Of a stretch of DNA of 64,000 nucleotides, positions 47,815 to 57,103 are shown piece by piece. Position 1 is the first letter of the stretch, and every line of letters begins with the position of its first letter. The notes under the pieces were generated by a model, which was not told where the DNA came from, did not search any database, and worked only from the letters and a program-made list of their open reading frames with translations. The translations under genes and the position numbers were made by a program. Location of the stretch: the NCBI GenBank assembly GCA_903826405.1, contig CAIKEH010000008.1, positions 81,276 to 145,275 of the forward strand. The letters run 5' to 3'. Origin of the DNA: an uncultured bacterium (lineage in GTDB: Bacteria; Bacteroidota; Bacteroidia; Chitinophagales; Chitinophagaceae).

Positions 47815-48537
47815 ATGGGACGCATTTTTGAAGTACGTAAAGCCACCATGTTCGCCCGATGGGACAGAATGGCCAAACAGTTCACGAGGATCGGAAAGGA
47901 GATAGCCATCGCAGTCAAGACGGGTGGAACCGATCCCGGCACCAACCCGGCTTTGAGGCGCTGCATGCAAAATGCGAAAAGTGTGAATATGCCCAAGGAT
48001 CGCGTGGAAGCGGCCATCAAACGCGCTCTGGGCAAGGAAATGGAGAACTATGAGGAGATATTATATGAAGGTTATGGCCCCCATGGTGTGGCCATTCTGG
48101 TGGAAACGGCCACAGACAACCACGTTCGTACCGTGGCCAACGTGAAATCTTATTTCAACAAAGGCAACGGTACACTCGGCAATAGCGGTAGCGTAAGCTT
48201 CCAATTCAAAAAGATGGGTGTATTCAAACTGAAAACAGAGGGACTGAGCGCAGAAAATATGGAACTCGAACTCATCGATCACGGATTAGAGGAAATGGGC
48301 GAAGGGACAGGTGAAAATGGTGAGGAAGTGATTGTCATACGAGTTGCTTTCTCGGATTTCGGCAAAATGCAGAAAGCTCTTGAAGACAAGGGCATCACTC
48401 CCATCAGCGCCGAGGTGGAATGGATCCCATCAAACACCGTGGAAGTGTCTGAAGAACAGGCCCAGGAGTTGCTCAAACTGGTGGACAGGCTGGAGCAGGA
48501 TGACGACGTTCAGAAAGTATTCCATAACCTGAAATAA
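47815..48537 (+). CDS. YebC/PmpR-family protein
   Basis: YebC-family proteins are DNA-binding regulators, and some members (YebC2/YeeI, mitochondrial TACO1) assist translation of polyproline. The 240 residues show the family pattern: [60 protein letters not shown] and [15 protein letters not shown]. Starts at the first ATG. Its presence with an Arg-type EF-P is worth noting if a translation role applies. Which subgroup it belongs to needs a tree. Confidence 0.93.
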   Translation: MGRIFEVRKATMFARWDRMAKQFTRIGKEIAIAVKTGGTDPGTNPALRRCMQNAKSVNMPKDRVEAAIKRALGKEMENYEEILYEGYGPHGVAILVETATDNHVRTVANVKSYFNKGNGTLGNSGSVSFQFKKMGVFKLKTEGLSAENMELELIDHGLEEMGEGTGENGEEVIVIRVAFSDFGKMQKALEDKGITPISAEVEWIPSNTVEVSEEQAQELLKLVDRLEQDDDVQKVFHNLK

Positions 48538-48635
48538 AGAAATTATTTTTTAGAAAGCGGCAACCCAAGTGACGCCTTTTTTACTTCTCTTCAGTCGTCA
48601 GATACCCATCATCAAAAGTGCCGTAGCTTTAATGC

Positions 48636-49067
48636 ATGCCGACCAATCATCCCATTGTAATTTATGACGGATTTTGCAAACTCTGTATCGGATCGGTCAA
48701 GTTCATCATAAAGAGGGATCGGAAACGGCGATTCCGATTCGAACCGCTTTACGGGAAATGGGCTGAACAGCTCCTTGCGCAGGAAGTCACGAGTAGAACA
48801 CCGTCTGAAAGTTTAATACTGTACGATGAAGGTAAGATATGGTCTTCTTCAGACGCTGCATTAAGGATCGCACTACAACTGGATGGGGCGTGGCCATTAC
48901 TTTATGTATTCATCCTGCTTCCACGCATCATCCGGGATCGAGCATATCGGATAATAGCATCCAATCGCCACCGATGGTTCGGCAGCACTGAAACTTGTTG
49001 GATACCCGGTGATGATAGAGAGATGCGATCCGAAGGAAGATCGCAGGCAGTAACAGATAAGGTTTGA
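48636..49067 (+). CDS. DCC-family thiol-disulfide oxidoreductase-like protein (DUF393)
   Basis: The 143 residues carry the DCC motif near the N-terminus (IVIYDGFCKLCIGSVKFIIK; D-G-x-C-x2-C), then RRFRFEPLYGKWAEQLL, SLILYDEGKIWSSSDAALRI and a hydrophobic stretch (WPLLYVFILLPRIIRDRAYR). The family is thioredoxin-like, but its substrate is unknown. It meets the E1 gene tail to tail with only 4 bp between stops. Confidence 0.88.
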   Translation: MPTNHPIVIYDGFCKLCIGSVKFIIKRDRKRRFRFEPLYGKWAEQLLAQEVTSRTPSESLILYDEGKIWSSSDAALRIALQLDGAWPLLYVFILLPRIIRDRAYRIIASNRHRWFGSTETCWIPGDDREMRSEGRSQAVTDKV

Positions 49068-49071
49068 AAAC

Positions 49072-51465
49072 TTATTCCCGCATCATGGTCAAAGCGGCTT
49101 CAATGATATCCTCCGTGTTTGGCTTGCTGAAGTAATCTCCGTCACTACCATAGCCCGGACGATGATGAGTACTCGTCAATGTCCGTGGGGACACATCAAG
49201 CCATCGATATCCGCCCTGCTTTTCCATGACGATGTTGTACATGTACGCCGATGCTCCACCTGGAACATCTTCATCCACGAAAAGTATACGGTTGGTTTTC
49301 TTCAAGGAATCCAGGATCATATTATTCCGGTCGAAGGGTAAAAGGGTTCGAACATCGATCACTTCGAGTGAAATACCTTCTTTGGCCAATTCGCCAGCAG
49401 CTTCCTCGATCTGGCGCAGAACCGAACCGTAAGACACCACGGTGATATCCGTACCTTCCCGGATCACTTCAGGAATTCCGAGTGGCACCCGCATTTCGGC
49501 AAGGTTGGCAGGCATCCTCTCTTTCAGTCGGTAACCGTTCAGACATTCGATCATGATGGCCGGATCATTACCATCCAGAAGCGTGTTGTACATACCGGCA
49601 GCTTGGGTCATGTTCCGAGGTACACATACATGCATGCCACGCAGGGAATTGATCACCATTCCCATTGGCGAACCCGTATGCCATATGCCTTCCAGGCGAT
49701 GCCCCCTCGTTCGTACGATCAACGGAGCAGACTGACGCCCCACGGTGCGAAAGTGTAAGGTGGAAAGATCATCGCTCAAAGGTTGCAGTCCATACAACAA
49801 GTAATCAAGATACTGTATCTCGGCTATGGGACGAAGACCACGCATGGCAAGTCCAATACCCTGTCCCATGATCGTAATCTCCCTGATACCGGTATCAAAG
49901 ACCCGATGTTCACCATACTTGGCCTGAAGTCCGGCAAAACCCTGATTGACATCTCCGATGCGCCCCACATCTTCACCAAAGGCAAGTACATAAGGATTGC
50001 TATCGAGAAGTTGATCGAAATAGCGATTTAGAACTTCGTATCCGTTCACTGTAACGGAGTCAGCATCGTATTCAGCAGGGTTCTCGACTACCAGCAAAGG
50101 GCTTTTAGGACCTTCGTTATACAGATGGGATCCGAAATGACTGAGGTTCTCTTTTTTCAACTGCTCCAACCATTCCCGTACATGACCAGCATCAGGATGT
50201 TCATGAAAATGAAGGACGGTCCGTGTGAGCAACTGTATCATCTCCCGGCGCATCGGCTCGAGGTTCTTGGAAAGCTTTTGCGCGAGTTCACGCAGATACC
50301 CAGCCCGCTCCTCATCACTGTCCAACAAAGGCTGAACCAGCTTAAGGGTGTGTGCTACCTGCTGCCTGACCGGAACCGTGTAAAGTTGAAAGGCCTCTTG
50401 TCGACTGTGCCGAACATGGTGTTTTGCTGCAGATTCCAATTCAGAAAGCTCCTCTTGGGTCGACAGCGAGTTGGCAATGATCCATTCCCTCATTTTCCTG
50501 TAGCAATCCCACTCCCGCTCCCAAGCCAGTCGTTCCGGACTTTTATACCTTTCATGACTACCTGAAGTGGAATGACCCTGCGGCTGGGTCACTTCCTCTA
50601 CATGAAAAAGCACGGGTACATGCGTTCTCCGGGCATGAGATATGCCCTCCTCGAAAGCCTCGCACAAGCCGGCATAATCCCAGGCCTTAACCTTATAAAT
50701 GGAAATGCCATTGGTTCCTTCCATTTTCTGAAAACCCTTTAATGCATCGGATATGGAACCTTTCACCGTTTGATATTGTTTCGGGACCGAAATGCCATAT
50801 CCATCATCCCACACGAACATGGCCAGTGGAATACGCAGGACAGCTGCGGCATTCATGGCTTCCCAGAAATGCCCTTCACTCGTAGATGCATCACCGATCG
50901 TACAAAAACAGACCTCATTACCCCCATTAGTCAAATGCTGGTACTCGGGCTTATTCCCACTTTCCCTGAAAAAACGGGATGCATAGGCCAAACCGATAGC
51001 CCTCGGAACCTGTGCTGCTGTAGGCGCAAGTCCCGCTGCCAGATTTTTTATTTGCGAGAGATCCTTCCATTTACCTTGCTCATCCACAAAGGGCGTCGCA
51101 AAATGATTGTTCATCTGACGGCCTCCGCTGTTCGGTTCATTGTTCAAGTCGGGATCGGCATATAGTTGGGAGAAGAACTCCTTCAGGGTGAGGGAACCCG
51201 TAGCGAAAGCGAAGGTCTGATCACGATAATAACCGGAATAAAAATCACCTGGCATGAAGAATTTGGCCATCGCCAATTGAGGAACTTCTTTCCCATCACC
51301 AAAGATCCCGAATTTGGCCTTTCCGGTAAGTACCTCCTTACGGCCCAACAAGCTGGCTTCCCTGCTTTCACAAGCGAATCTATAATCCTTGAGAACTTCT
51401 TCGCGGAACGCATCGAATGAAACTTTTTCTTGGGAAATCGGTTCCTTGGTCTGTACTTCCTGCAT
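49072..51465 (-). CDS. 2-oxoacid dehydrogenase E1, fused alpha and beta subunits
   Basis: This 797-residue TPP enzyme joins the alpha-type half (about 1-400) and the beta-type half (about 455-797) that are separate genes in many bacteria. Alpha: GYYRDQTFAFATGSLTLKEF and the TPP/Mg motif CTIGDASTSEGHFWEAMNAA with DDGYGISV. Beta: AFGEDVGRIGDVNQGFAGLQ, FDTGIREITIMGQGIGLAMR and VVSYGSVLRQIEEA. Such fusions usually act on branched-chain 2-oxo acids or pyruvate; which is not certain. No E2 or E3 is adjacent. TAGTTTTG (minus, 51470-51477) ends right before the ATG. Confidence 0.92.
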   Translation of the reverse strand: MQEVQTKEPISQEKVSFDAFREEVLKDYRFACESREASLLGRKEVLTGKAKFGIFGDGKEVPQLAMAKFFMPGDFYSGYYRDQTFAFATGSLTLKEFFSQLYADPDLNNEPNSGGRQMNNHFATPFVDEQGKWKDLSQIKNLAAGLAPTAAQVPRAIGLAYASRFFRESGNKPEYQHLTNGGNEVCFCTIGDASTSEGHFWEAMNAAAVLRIPLAMFVWDDGYGISVPKQYQTVKGSISDALKGFQKMEGTNGISIYKVKAWDYAGLCEAFEEGISHARRTHVPVLFHVEEVTQPQGHSTSGSHERYKSPERLAWEREWDCYRKMREWIIANSLSTQEELSELESAAKHHVRHSRQEAFQLYTVPVRQQVAHTLKLVQPLLDSDEERAGYLRELAQKLSKNLEPMRREMIQLLTRTVLHFHEHPDAGHVREWLEQLKKENLSHFGSHLYNEGPKSPLLVVENPAEYDADSVTVNGYEVLNRYFDQLLDSNPYVLAFGEDVGRIGDVNQGFAGLQAKYGEHRVFDTGIREITIMGQGIGLAMRGLRPIAEIQYLDYLLYGLQPLSDDLSTLHFRTVGRQSAPLIVRTRGHRLEGIWHTGSPMGMVINSLRGMHVCVPRNMTQAAGMYNTLLDGNDPAIMIECLNGYRLKERMPANLAEMRVPLGIPEVIREGTDITVVSYGSVLRQIEEAAGELAKEGISLEVIDVRTLLPFDRNNMILDSLKKTNRILFVDEDVPGGASAYMYNIVMEKQGGYRWLDVSPRTLTSTHHRPGYGSDGDYFSKPNTEDIIEAALTMMRE

Positions 51466-51622
51466 GCGGCAAAACTACCTGAATTTTAAGTTTTTTAGAA
51501 TAGCAACCAATAAAATCACCAGGTCTAGACTTTTTTTATAATAAATTGAAAATCATAGGCTTTGGAAATTGTCTTGGGCCAAGCAACGTTAAACCCCCTG
51601 AAAACCGTCTAAGTTAGGATAG

Positions 51623-51654
51623 ATTGACAATTGAATTCACAATTTGTAGATTTG
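51623..51654 (+). promoter_or_regulatory. promoter of the DUF1573 pair
   Basis: ATTG-N20-TAGATTTG: a perfect -7 box, a one-mismatch -33 box and good spacing, 32 bp upstream of the first DUF1573 ATG. Confidence 0.68.
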
Positions 51655-51686
51655 CATAGCGTTATAAAAATTCCAACAGGAGACGA

Positions 51687-52130
51687 ATGACAAGATTTCT
51701 TTTTTTGGCCTTTCTGATATTGGTCTGTGAAAAAATCATTGCCCAACAATCCGTTGCGACTAAAGCAGTGGATGAACTTCTTTTGAAAGAGTCTTCATTC
51801 AACTTTGGCAAGATAGCGCAGGGGAGGCCCGTTACACACGTCTTTGAGATCGTTAATGTTTCGAAAGACACCCTGAATCTTGAAAATGTTCAGGCATCCT
51901 GTGGATGTACCACACCGGAATGGGATCATTCATCTATTTTGCCAGGTAAGACCCGGGAGATCAAGGTGGGATATAATGCATTGGCCGAAGGTGGATTTGA
52001 AAAAAACATCAGCATATTCTATAACAAAGGACAATTGAAGACTCTGGTGATCCGTGGAGAGGTCTGGCACACTCCGGAACAATCCGCCCCTAAAAACAAT
52101 TCAATCGCTTTATTAAAGACCATAAATTAA
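51687..52130 (+). CDS. exported DUF1573 protein, copy 1
   Basis: The 147 residues start with a signal peptide (RFLFLAFLILVCEKIIAQQ). They have the single immunoglobulin-like DUF1573 fold: FNFGKIAQGRPVTHVFEIVN, the signature NVQASCGCTTPEWDHSSILP and IKVGYNALAEGGFEKNISIF. The function of DUF1573 is unknown. Unusually for this window, AGGAG lies just before the ATG (CAACAGGAGACGA), a Shine-Dalgarno-like site. The second copy starts 8 bp after the stop. Confidence 0.9.
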   Translation: MTRFLFLAFLILVCEKIIAQQSVATKAVDELLLKESSFNFGKIAQGRPVTHVFEIVNVSKDTLNLENVQASCGCTTPEWDHSSILPGKTREIKVGYNALAEGGFEKNISIFYNKGQLKTLVIRGEVWHTPEQSAPKNNSIALLKTIN

Positions 52131-52138
52131 AATAAAAA

Positions 52139-52558
52139 ATGAAAAAGATCCTTTTAGCCATTGCCATCATCGGATTGGGTACTACTGCTTTCGCCCAAAC
52201 GACGCCCGCACCTGCGGCTGCACCAGTCAAGAAAGCCGACGAGGTACTCAAGTTCAAGGAAGTGAGATACAATTTCGGGAAGATCAAGCAGGGGGTTCCC
52301 GTAACGCATGATTTCGGATTCACGAATGCCGGAAGCACAGCTCTGATCATCGAAAACGCAACAGCATCCTGCGGTTGCACCACTCCTACCTGGCCACAGA
52401 AGCCGATCTCATCTGGTGCCGCTGACAAGGTTACAGCAGGCTTCAATGCCGCCAATGCAGGAGCATTCGAAAAGACCATTTTCGTAAAAGTCAAAGGCTA
52501 CGACCTCCCACTCGAAATAAAAATCGCAGGTGAGGTAGAAGCTAAGAAGACGAATTGA
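52139..52558 (+). CDS. exported DUF1573 protein, copy 2
   Basis: The 139 residues have a signal peptide (MKKILLAIAIIGLGTTAFAQ), an Ala/Pro-rich spacer, and the DUF1573 core: VRYNFGKIKQGVPVTHDFGF, ATASCGCTTPTWPQKPISSG and VTAGFNAANAGAFEKTIFVK. The match to copy 1 across the whole core indicates tandem duplication. Its start region is A-rich (TTAAAATAAAAA), not Shine-Dalgarno, unlike copy 1. A bidirectional terminator follows. Confidence 0.92.
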   Translation: MKKILLAIAIIGLGTTAFAQTTPAPAAAPVKKADEVLKFKEVRYNFGKIKQGVPVTHDFGFTNAGSTALIIENATASCGCTTPTWPQKPISSGAADKVTAGFNAANAGAFEKTIFVKVKGYDLPLEIKIAGEVEAKKTN

Positions 52559-52576
52559 TCAACAAGTAAAGAATAG

Positions 52577-52617
52577 ACATAAAAAAATCCCCGCTGATGC
52601 AGGGATTTTTTTATGTA
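52577..52617. terminator. bidirectional terminator between DUF1573 and CotH-like genes
   Basis: ACATAAAAAAATCCC...GGGATTTTTTTATGT forms a long stem with a GC-TGAT-GC tip. A-run and T-run on either side let it serve both convergent genes. Confidence 0.9.
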
Positions 52618-52630
52618 GAAACAGGAAAGT

Positions 52631-53659
52631 TCAATCCCTTCGGGCATTTTCTATGAAAACATTTTTCAGAGCCTTAGGGTCATTTATGGTTTTATAGAAT
52701 TGATCCAGATAATCGATCATGTCCAATACGGTATTCTTCTCCAGCCAGGTGCAATTACGAACAAGACCGTAGAACTTATCTTTTTTGGAATTGTATAGAT
52801 CAACCTTCTGCTGCAATTCATCCATGGTCCGCGGATATCCTCTATAGACCCTTTCGGTAACTTTGGTGATCCCAAGCAACTCATCAGGTTCGGCATAAGG
52901 CGCATCAACCATGCCGCAATAATCAAAGTCATATGGAACGGCATATGCTTTGGCCGTTTCCAAAGAATCCTTAGGGACCATGAACTTGATATTGTGGACA
53001 GCAGGTACTGACCAGTCTGTATTACCGATCAGGTACTGGAACGTGGCTACAAGTGTCATGTAATCCCTATTGGCAAGTTCAGTGTGTAATCTCTCCCTTT
53101 TCACCTCCTTGAACCCGTTCCTTTTGGCCATGAGTCCCATGTCTTCGATCACAAATCCATAATAGATGAATGGTTTCCTGCGATTCGCGCTGTCCATGAA
53201 GTTGACGTGAACCAATCTGACTTTCAGACTCATGGGAGTAAGTTCACAGAACATCAGGTAACATAGGTATTCCTTGAAAATGAGCTGCTCGAAAGAACTC
53301 CCCGGCTTGCAGGCATTGACCAGTTTGAGGGTCTTGAGGTATTTGAATGGGCCGACATTGTTTTTGAAAACCAGGTTGACTGGAGGGATCTGGCATAATT
53401 CTTTCCGAAAATGTCCTCTGGCTTTAATGTCGATGGGAGCGGAGAGCACTTTACCATCTGGCAGGGTCATGGAGAATTGGGCCTTTTGCATGGTCTCATT
53501 CTCCTTCTCACTGATCAATTTCTTCAGGTCCGTGGAAACGGAGATCTCAAGCGGTTTGTCATCTTTGAATATCCCTAAACTATCCTGGGCGGAAAGTTGC
53601 ATGCCGATGTTGGTAAATAGAATGAAGAGCAACAATGCATATTTGATTCTGGATCCCAT
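52631..53659 (-). CDS. exported CotH-like protein
   Basis: The 342 residues start with a signal peptide (IKYALLLFILFTNIGMQLSA then Q). The mature part resembles the CotH kinase-like fold at several places: IDIKARGHFRKELCQIPPVN at the N-side, LVATFQYLIGNTDWSVPAVH then NIKFMV, and the acidic AYAVPYDFDYCGMVDAPYAE corresponding to the CotH YDFD/WDLD metal-binding region. CotH-type proteins are atypical protein kinases in some organisms. Activity here is unproven. It is the only gene on its strand between terminators. Confidence 0.72.
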   Translation of the reverse strand: MGSRIKYALLLFILFTNIGMQLSAQDSLGIFKDDKPLEISVSTDLKKLISEKENETMQKAQFSMTLPDGKVLSAPIDIKARGHFRKELCQIPPVNLVFKNNVGPFKYLKTLKLVNACKPGSSFEQLIFKEYLCYLMFCELTPMSLKVRLVHVNFMDSANRRKPFIYYGFVIEDMGLMAKRNGFKEVKRERLHTELANRDYMTLVATFQYLIGNTDWSVPAVHNIKFMVPKDSLETAKAYAVPYDFDYCGMVDAPYAEPDELLGITKVTERVYRGYPRTMDELQQKVDLYNSKKDKFYGLVRNCTWLEKNTVLDMIDYLDQFYKTINDPKALKNVFIENARRD

Positions 53660-53766
53660 GGTTCTATTTTTTGGTTGGATGTTGCCTAAAAAGTACGGAA
53701 TGTTCCTGATTTTTTTGTCGATTTCTGGAGAATTCAGGCTATTCAGGCATTCACTACCTTTATGTC

Positions 53767-54963
53767 ATGCTTCAGATCTCAGAAAGGGGCCGTCAAATGC
53801 CCCCATCACCGATCCGGAAATTGGTCCCCTTTGCCGATGTCGCCAAGAAGAAAGGGATCAAGGTTTACCACTTGAATATAGGCCAACCGGATATTGAAAC
53901 ACCCGTGTCGGCGATGGATGCCGTACGCCACAACCAACTCAAAGTGCTGGAATACTGCCATAGTGCCGGTAACGAATCGTACAGGAGGCGATTGGTCGAT
54001 TATTACAAAAAGGTTGGAATAGAAATCTCTCCTGATCAGATCATCGTAACGACGGGAGGCAGTGAAGCCATCATTTTCGGCTTCCTGTGTTGCCTGAATC
54101 CGGGCGACGAGGTCATCATACCCGAGCCATTCTATGCAAATTACAATGGATTCGCAGTCATGACGGGGGTGAATGTGGTGCCCATAACTTCACATATCGA
54201 CAATGGTTTTGCCTTACCCCCCATCCACGATTTCGAGAAAGTGATCACGCCACGAACCCGTGCCATTGCGGTCTGCAACCCAAATAATCCCACGGGCTAC
54301 CTATACTCCCGTGCAGAGATGGAAGCGCTCAAGGCGATCTGCCTGAAAAACGACCTTTACCTATTCTCCGATGAGGCTTATCGGGAATTCAGTTATGATG
54401 GGGAATTCGTAAGCGCCATGCAGCTCACAGAGATGGATGACCATGTCATCATGATGGACACGATTTCTAAACGTTATTCTGCCTGCGGCGCCAGGATCGG
54501 CGCACTCATCTCCAAGAACAAGGGGATCATGGATACAGCCTTGAAATTCGCCCAGGCGCGATTGAGCCCACCGGGACTGGGACAAATTCTCGCTGAAGCC
54601 GCCATTGATCTACCGGATGATTTTTTCGACCGACCCAAGGCTGAATATCAGGCTCGCCGTGACCTTCTGGTCAAACGTTTGAATTCCATGGATGGTGTTT
54701 TCTGCCCCAACCCCGGAGGTGCGTTTTATGCCATGGCCCGACTTCCCATAGATGACAGTGATCGGTTTTGTCAATGGCTATTGGAATCTTTTAGTCACCA
54801 GGATCAAACGTTAATGCTTGCACCAGCTTCCGGATTCTATCGCTCTTCAGGATCAGGAAAAGATGAGGTTCGGCTCGCATACGTTTTAAACCAGGAGGAT
54901 TTATCTTCAGCCATGGATTGCCTAGAAGAGGCGCTCAAGGTATACCCTGGAAGAAAAGTTTGA
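53767..54963 (+). CDS. class I/II PLP aminotransferase (aspartate aminotransferase-like)
   Basis: The 398 residues have fold-I elements: KVYHLNIGQPDIETPVSAMD, ITTGGSEAIIFGFLCCLNP-type cofactor loop (VTTGGSEAIIFGFLCCLNPG), ICNPNNPTGYLYSRAEM-like (AVCNPNNPTGYLYSRAEMEA), SDEAYREFSYDGEFVSAMQL, and the PLP-lysine region MMDTISKRYSACGARIGALI. The donor/acceptor pair is not decided by sequence. An upstream TACCTTTA resembles a -7 box. The first in-frame ATG is used. Confidence 0.9.
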   Translation: MLQISERGRQMPPSPIRKLVPFADVAKKKGIKVYHLNIGQPDIETPVSAMDAVRHNQLKVLEYCHSAGNESYRRRLVDYYKKVGIEISPDQIIVTTGGSEAIIFGFLCCLNPGDEVIIPEPFYANYNGFAVMTGVNVVPITSHIDNGFALPPIHDFEKVITPRTRAIAVCNPNNPTGYLYSRAEMEALKAICLKNDLYLFSDEAYREFSYDGEFVSAMQLTEMDDHVIMMDTISKRYSACGARIGALISKNKGIMDTALKFAQARLSPPGLGQILAEAAIDLPDDFFDRPKAEYQARRDLLVKRLNSMDGVFCPNPGGAFYAMARLPIDDSDRFCQWLLESFSHQDQTLMLAPASGFYRSSGSGKDEVRLAYVLNQEDLSSAMDCLEEALKVYPGRKV

Positions 54964-54974
54964 AGAAGTATAGA

Positions 54975-55910
54975 TCATACATTCCTGCGAGGCATTCGAT
55001 TGGCCAACAGAACACCACCGGTAACCAAAGCCGCACCTATGTAAGTATAGGTGGATACCTCCTCGTTCAAGATGATGACGGATAGTACAAGAGTGAAAAC
55101 GGGTATGAGATTATTGAACATGGCGGCTCTTGTCGCACCCAGTTTTTTTATACCGTCGTAGTACCAGATGAAGCCAACCACAGTACCGATCAATCCAAGA
55201 TAAACCACCGCGAATATGGCTGAGGCGGGAACACGGGAAGGCAGGGGTTCGGTCATGGCCATCAGTCCAAGCATGATCATCCCGGTCACTGAAGCCCAGA
55301 ATGAGGCCTGAAGTGGCCCCATGGTCTCCAAGGTATTTCTGGCGAACAGAGTATACATCATCCAGCAGAAAGTAGCAAGCAACGTGAGCAGATCTCCGAG
55401 TTCATAACCTGAAAATATTTGCCATAACCGCCCTCTGGATATGACAATGGCCACACCCAGCAAGGAAACCAGCGCTCCTAAAAGTCTTCGGCGGGTGATC
55501 CTGTCCTTGTGCATCCACGCCGAGCCCATCATGACCAGGATCGGGTTCAACGCAATGATAAGGGCAACATGATTCGCTTGCATGGTCTTGAGCACTTTAA
55601 AGCAGAGGTAGTTGTAGGCGAATACTCCGGTGAATCCCAAAAGACTCACCTGAAACCACTGTTTCAGGGACATTTTGAAGAAGGCCGATCCCTTGGGTAA
55701 TACCACGGGTAGGAATCCGATGCAAGCAACAACATACCGAAGAAAGGCACCCCAAAAAGGTTCAAAGGTCTGACTGGCCACTCGCATGCCGATAACTGTA
55801 CCTGACCAGAACAGCGCCACAAGTACCAGCCGCAAGTATATCAAATTTTGATCGCGCTTATCCAAATGTTCAAAGTGAATTATATCTGGTGACCAATTCG
55901 GCGATCCCAT
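54975..55910 (-). CDS. EamA/DMT-superfamily exporter
   Basis: The 311-residue product (ATG at 55910; the track starts two codons earlier at GTG) has ten hydrophobic helices in two EamA halves: LVLVALFWSGTVIGMRVASQ, TMQANHVALIIALNPILVMM, and FNNLIPVFTLVLSVIILNEE followed by VSTYTYIGAALVTGGV. It exports small metabolites of unknown identity. Its start lies inside the end of the preceding gene (41-bp overlap), so the true start could be a later codon; the first helix begins near residue 24. Confidence 0.88.
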   Translation of the reverse strand: MGSPNWSPDIIHFEHLDKRDQNLIYLRLVLVALFWSGTVIGMRVASQTFEPFWGAFLRYVVACIGFLPVVLPKGSAFFKMSLKQWFQVSLLGFTGVFAYNYLCFKVLKTMQANHVALIIALNPILVMMGSAWMHKDRITRRRLLGALVSLLGVAIVISRGRLWQIFSGYELGDLLTLLATFCWMMYTLFARNTLETMGPLQASFWASVTGMIMLGLMAMTEPLPSRVPASAIFAVVYLGLIGTVVGFIWYYDGIKKLGATRAAMFNNLIPVFTLVLSVIILNEEVSTYTYIGAALVTGGVLLANRMPRRNV

Positions 55911-56535
55911 CTTCACGTTTAAGGTTCACCTTGTTTTTATCTAGCCATGTGGCGAGTTCGGCTTTCTTGTCCTTTAAAATGTCCAGTAGATTGTTCCTGT
56001 CCTTTTTCACCCGCAATGGAGGCTGTTTACCCAGCGCAATGTACAGTTCCTCCTCCAGAATGAATTCCCTTTTATTGGAAACAAGCGCATTCTGACTGGA
56101 CAAAGCCGTGGCTTTTCGATGAGACTTTAGCAAAGAGGCTTTGCCATCGACAAGCACTTCATAGAAAGTGTTCAGGGTATTGTCATCCGCGATAGGATAA
56201 CCCTTCCTGAAAAGCAAGCTATCCTTCATTCCTTCAACTCCAGGAAAAATGGAAAACGAAAGGATCTCACCAGACAATTCAAATACCTTTCCCTCCTCCA
56301 TATAGATCAGGTACTCTGAATAAGCCTCATATTTCAAGAGAATATTTTCGAGGATCCGCCCATCCGACCCAATCACTTTACCTCTGTACCAATCTTCATA
56401 CAGGAAAGGACTGCCATCGATGTCGGAAAACTGCTTCGTGGAATACTCATGGTTTCTCCAACCCGAGTTCAGTGTTTGCCCAAGGAGAATCCCATAAAGC
56501 AAAAATTGCAACGTGAAAAGTAGGCATATCTTCAT
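55870..56535 (-). CDS. exported protein of unknown function
   Basis: The 221 residues start with a likely signal peptide (MKICLLFTLQFLLYGILLGQ). The mature region has strands and charged loops: SPFLYEDWYRGKVIGSDGRI, ILLKYEAYSEYLIYMEEGKV, and a basic helical C-terminus (LRVKKDRNNLLDILKDKKAE). The pattern of a short Q after the signal and repeated Tyr-containing strands is common in exported Bacteroidota proteins. I do not recognise a family. It overlaps the EamA gene by about 41 bp. Confidence 0.72.
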   Translation of the reverse strand: MKICLLFTLQFLLYGILLGQTLNSGWRNHEYSTKQFSDIDGSPFLYEDWYRGKVIGSDGRILENILLKYEAYSEYLIYMEEGKVFELSGEILSFSIFPGVEGMKDSLLFRKGYPIADDNTLNTFYEVLVDGKASLLKSHRKATALSSQNALVSNKREFILEEELYIALGKQPPLRVKKDRNNLLDILKDKKAELATWLDKNKVNLKREDGIAELVTRYNSL

Positions 56536-57103
56536 GTGATCATATTATCAAGGGTTCAAAAAAATCCATTTTACATATTGTCCGAATTCGACTTCCTTCA
56601 CTTTATGTGATGCCTCCAAAACACGGCATTTTATAGTTTTGCGCAAACCGCTTTGCACATTATTGTTCTTTGGAATTGATTACCATTCGCTTACAGATTT
56701 GGTTTATCTGATGTTAATGCGGCGGATCATGATTGCAGATTGAAAAATAACTCTATATTTGCTCATAATACTCACACCGATATCCTACCCAAATTACCAC
56801 TTCACTTTCGGAAGAAAAATATCCTATCAACCGCTTGACTTAATCTTCCAACTTCCTTCGGAACGACCTCCATTCCCTCTCTACACAATTGGAGTTTTAC
56901 CGCTTTTGAAATGATCATACTGTCATTAATCCGACACGATTCAGTTCAATGAGCTCGTCCATATCCTATTGGCAATTACCTACATTTTACTCCACCCCAT
57001 GATTTGAAAGAACGAAGGATTTCTTCGGGTTCTGCAGTATTTGCTGACCCGCAGGATGTTTCATTCCTAAAATGGTTCTTCAGGTAAGTTAAAATGTAGG
57101 GGT
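56536..57103. other. 568-bp AT-rich region before the giant secreted-protein gene
   Basis: No gene or tRNA was recognised; the stretch is visibly more AT-rich than its surroundings. TATATTTG (56754-56761) matches the -7 box, with ATTG 18 nt upstream (56732-56735), so a promoter about 340 bp before the giant gene is possible. No clear hairpin was found. Confidence 0.4.
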
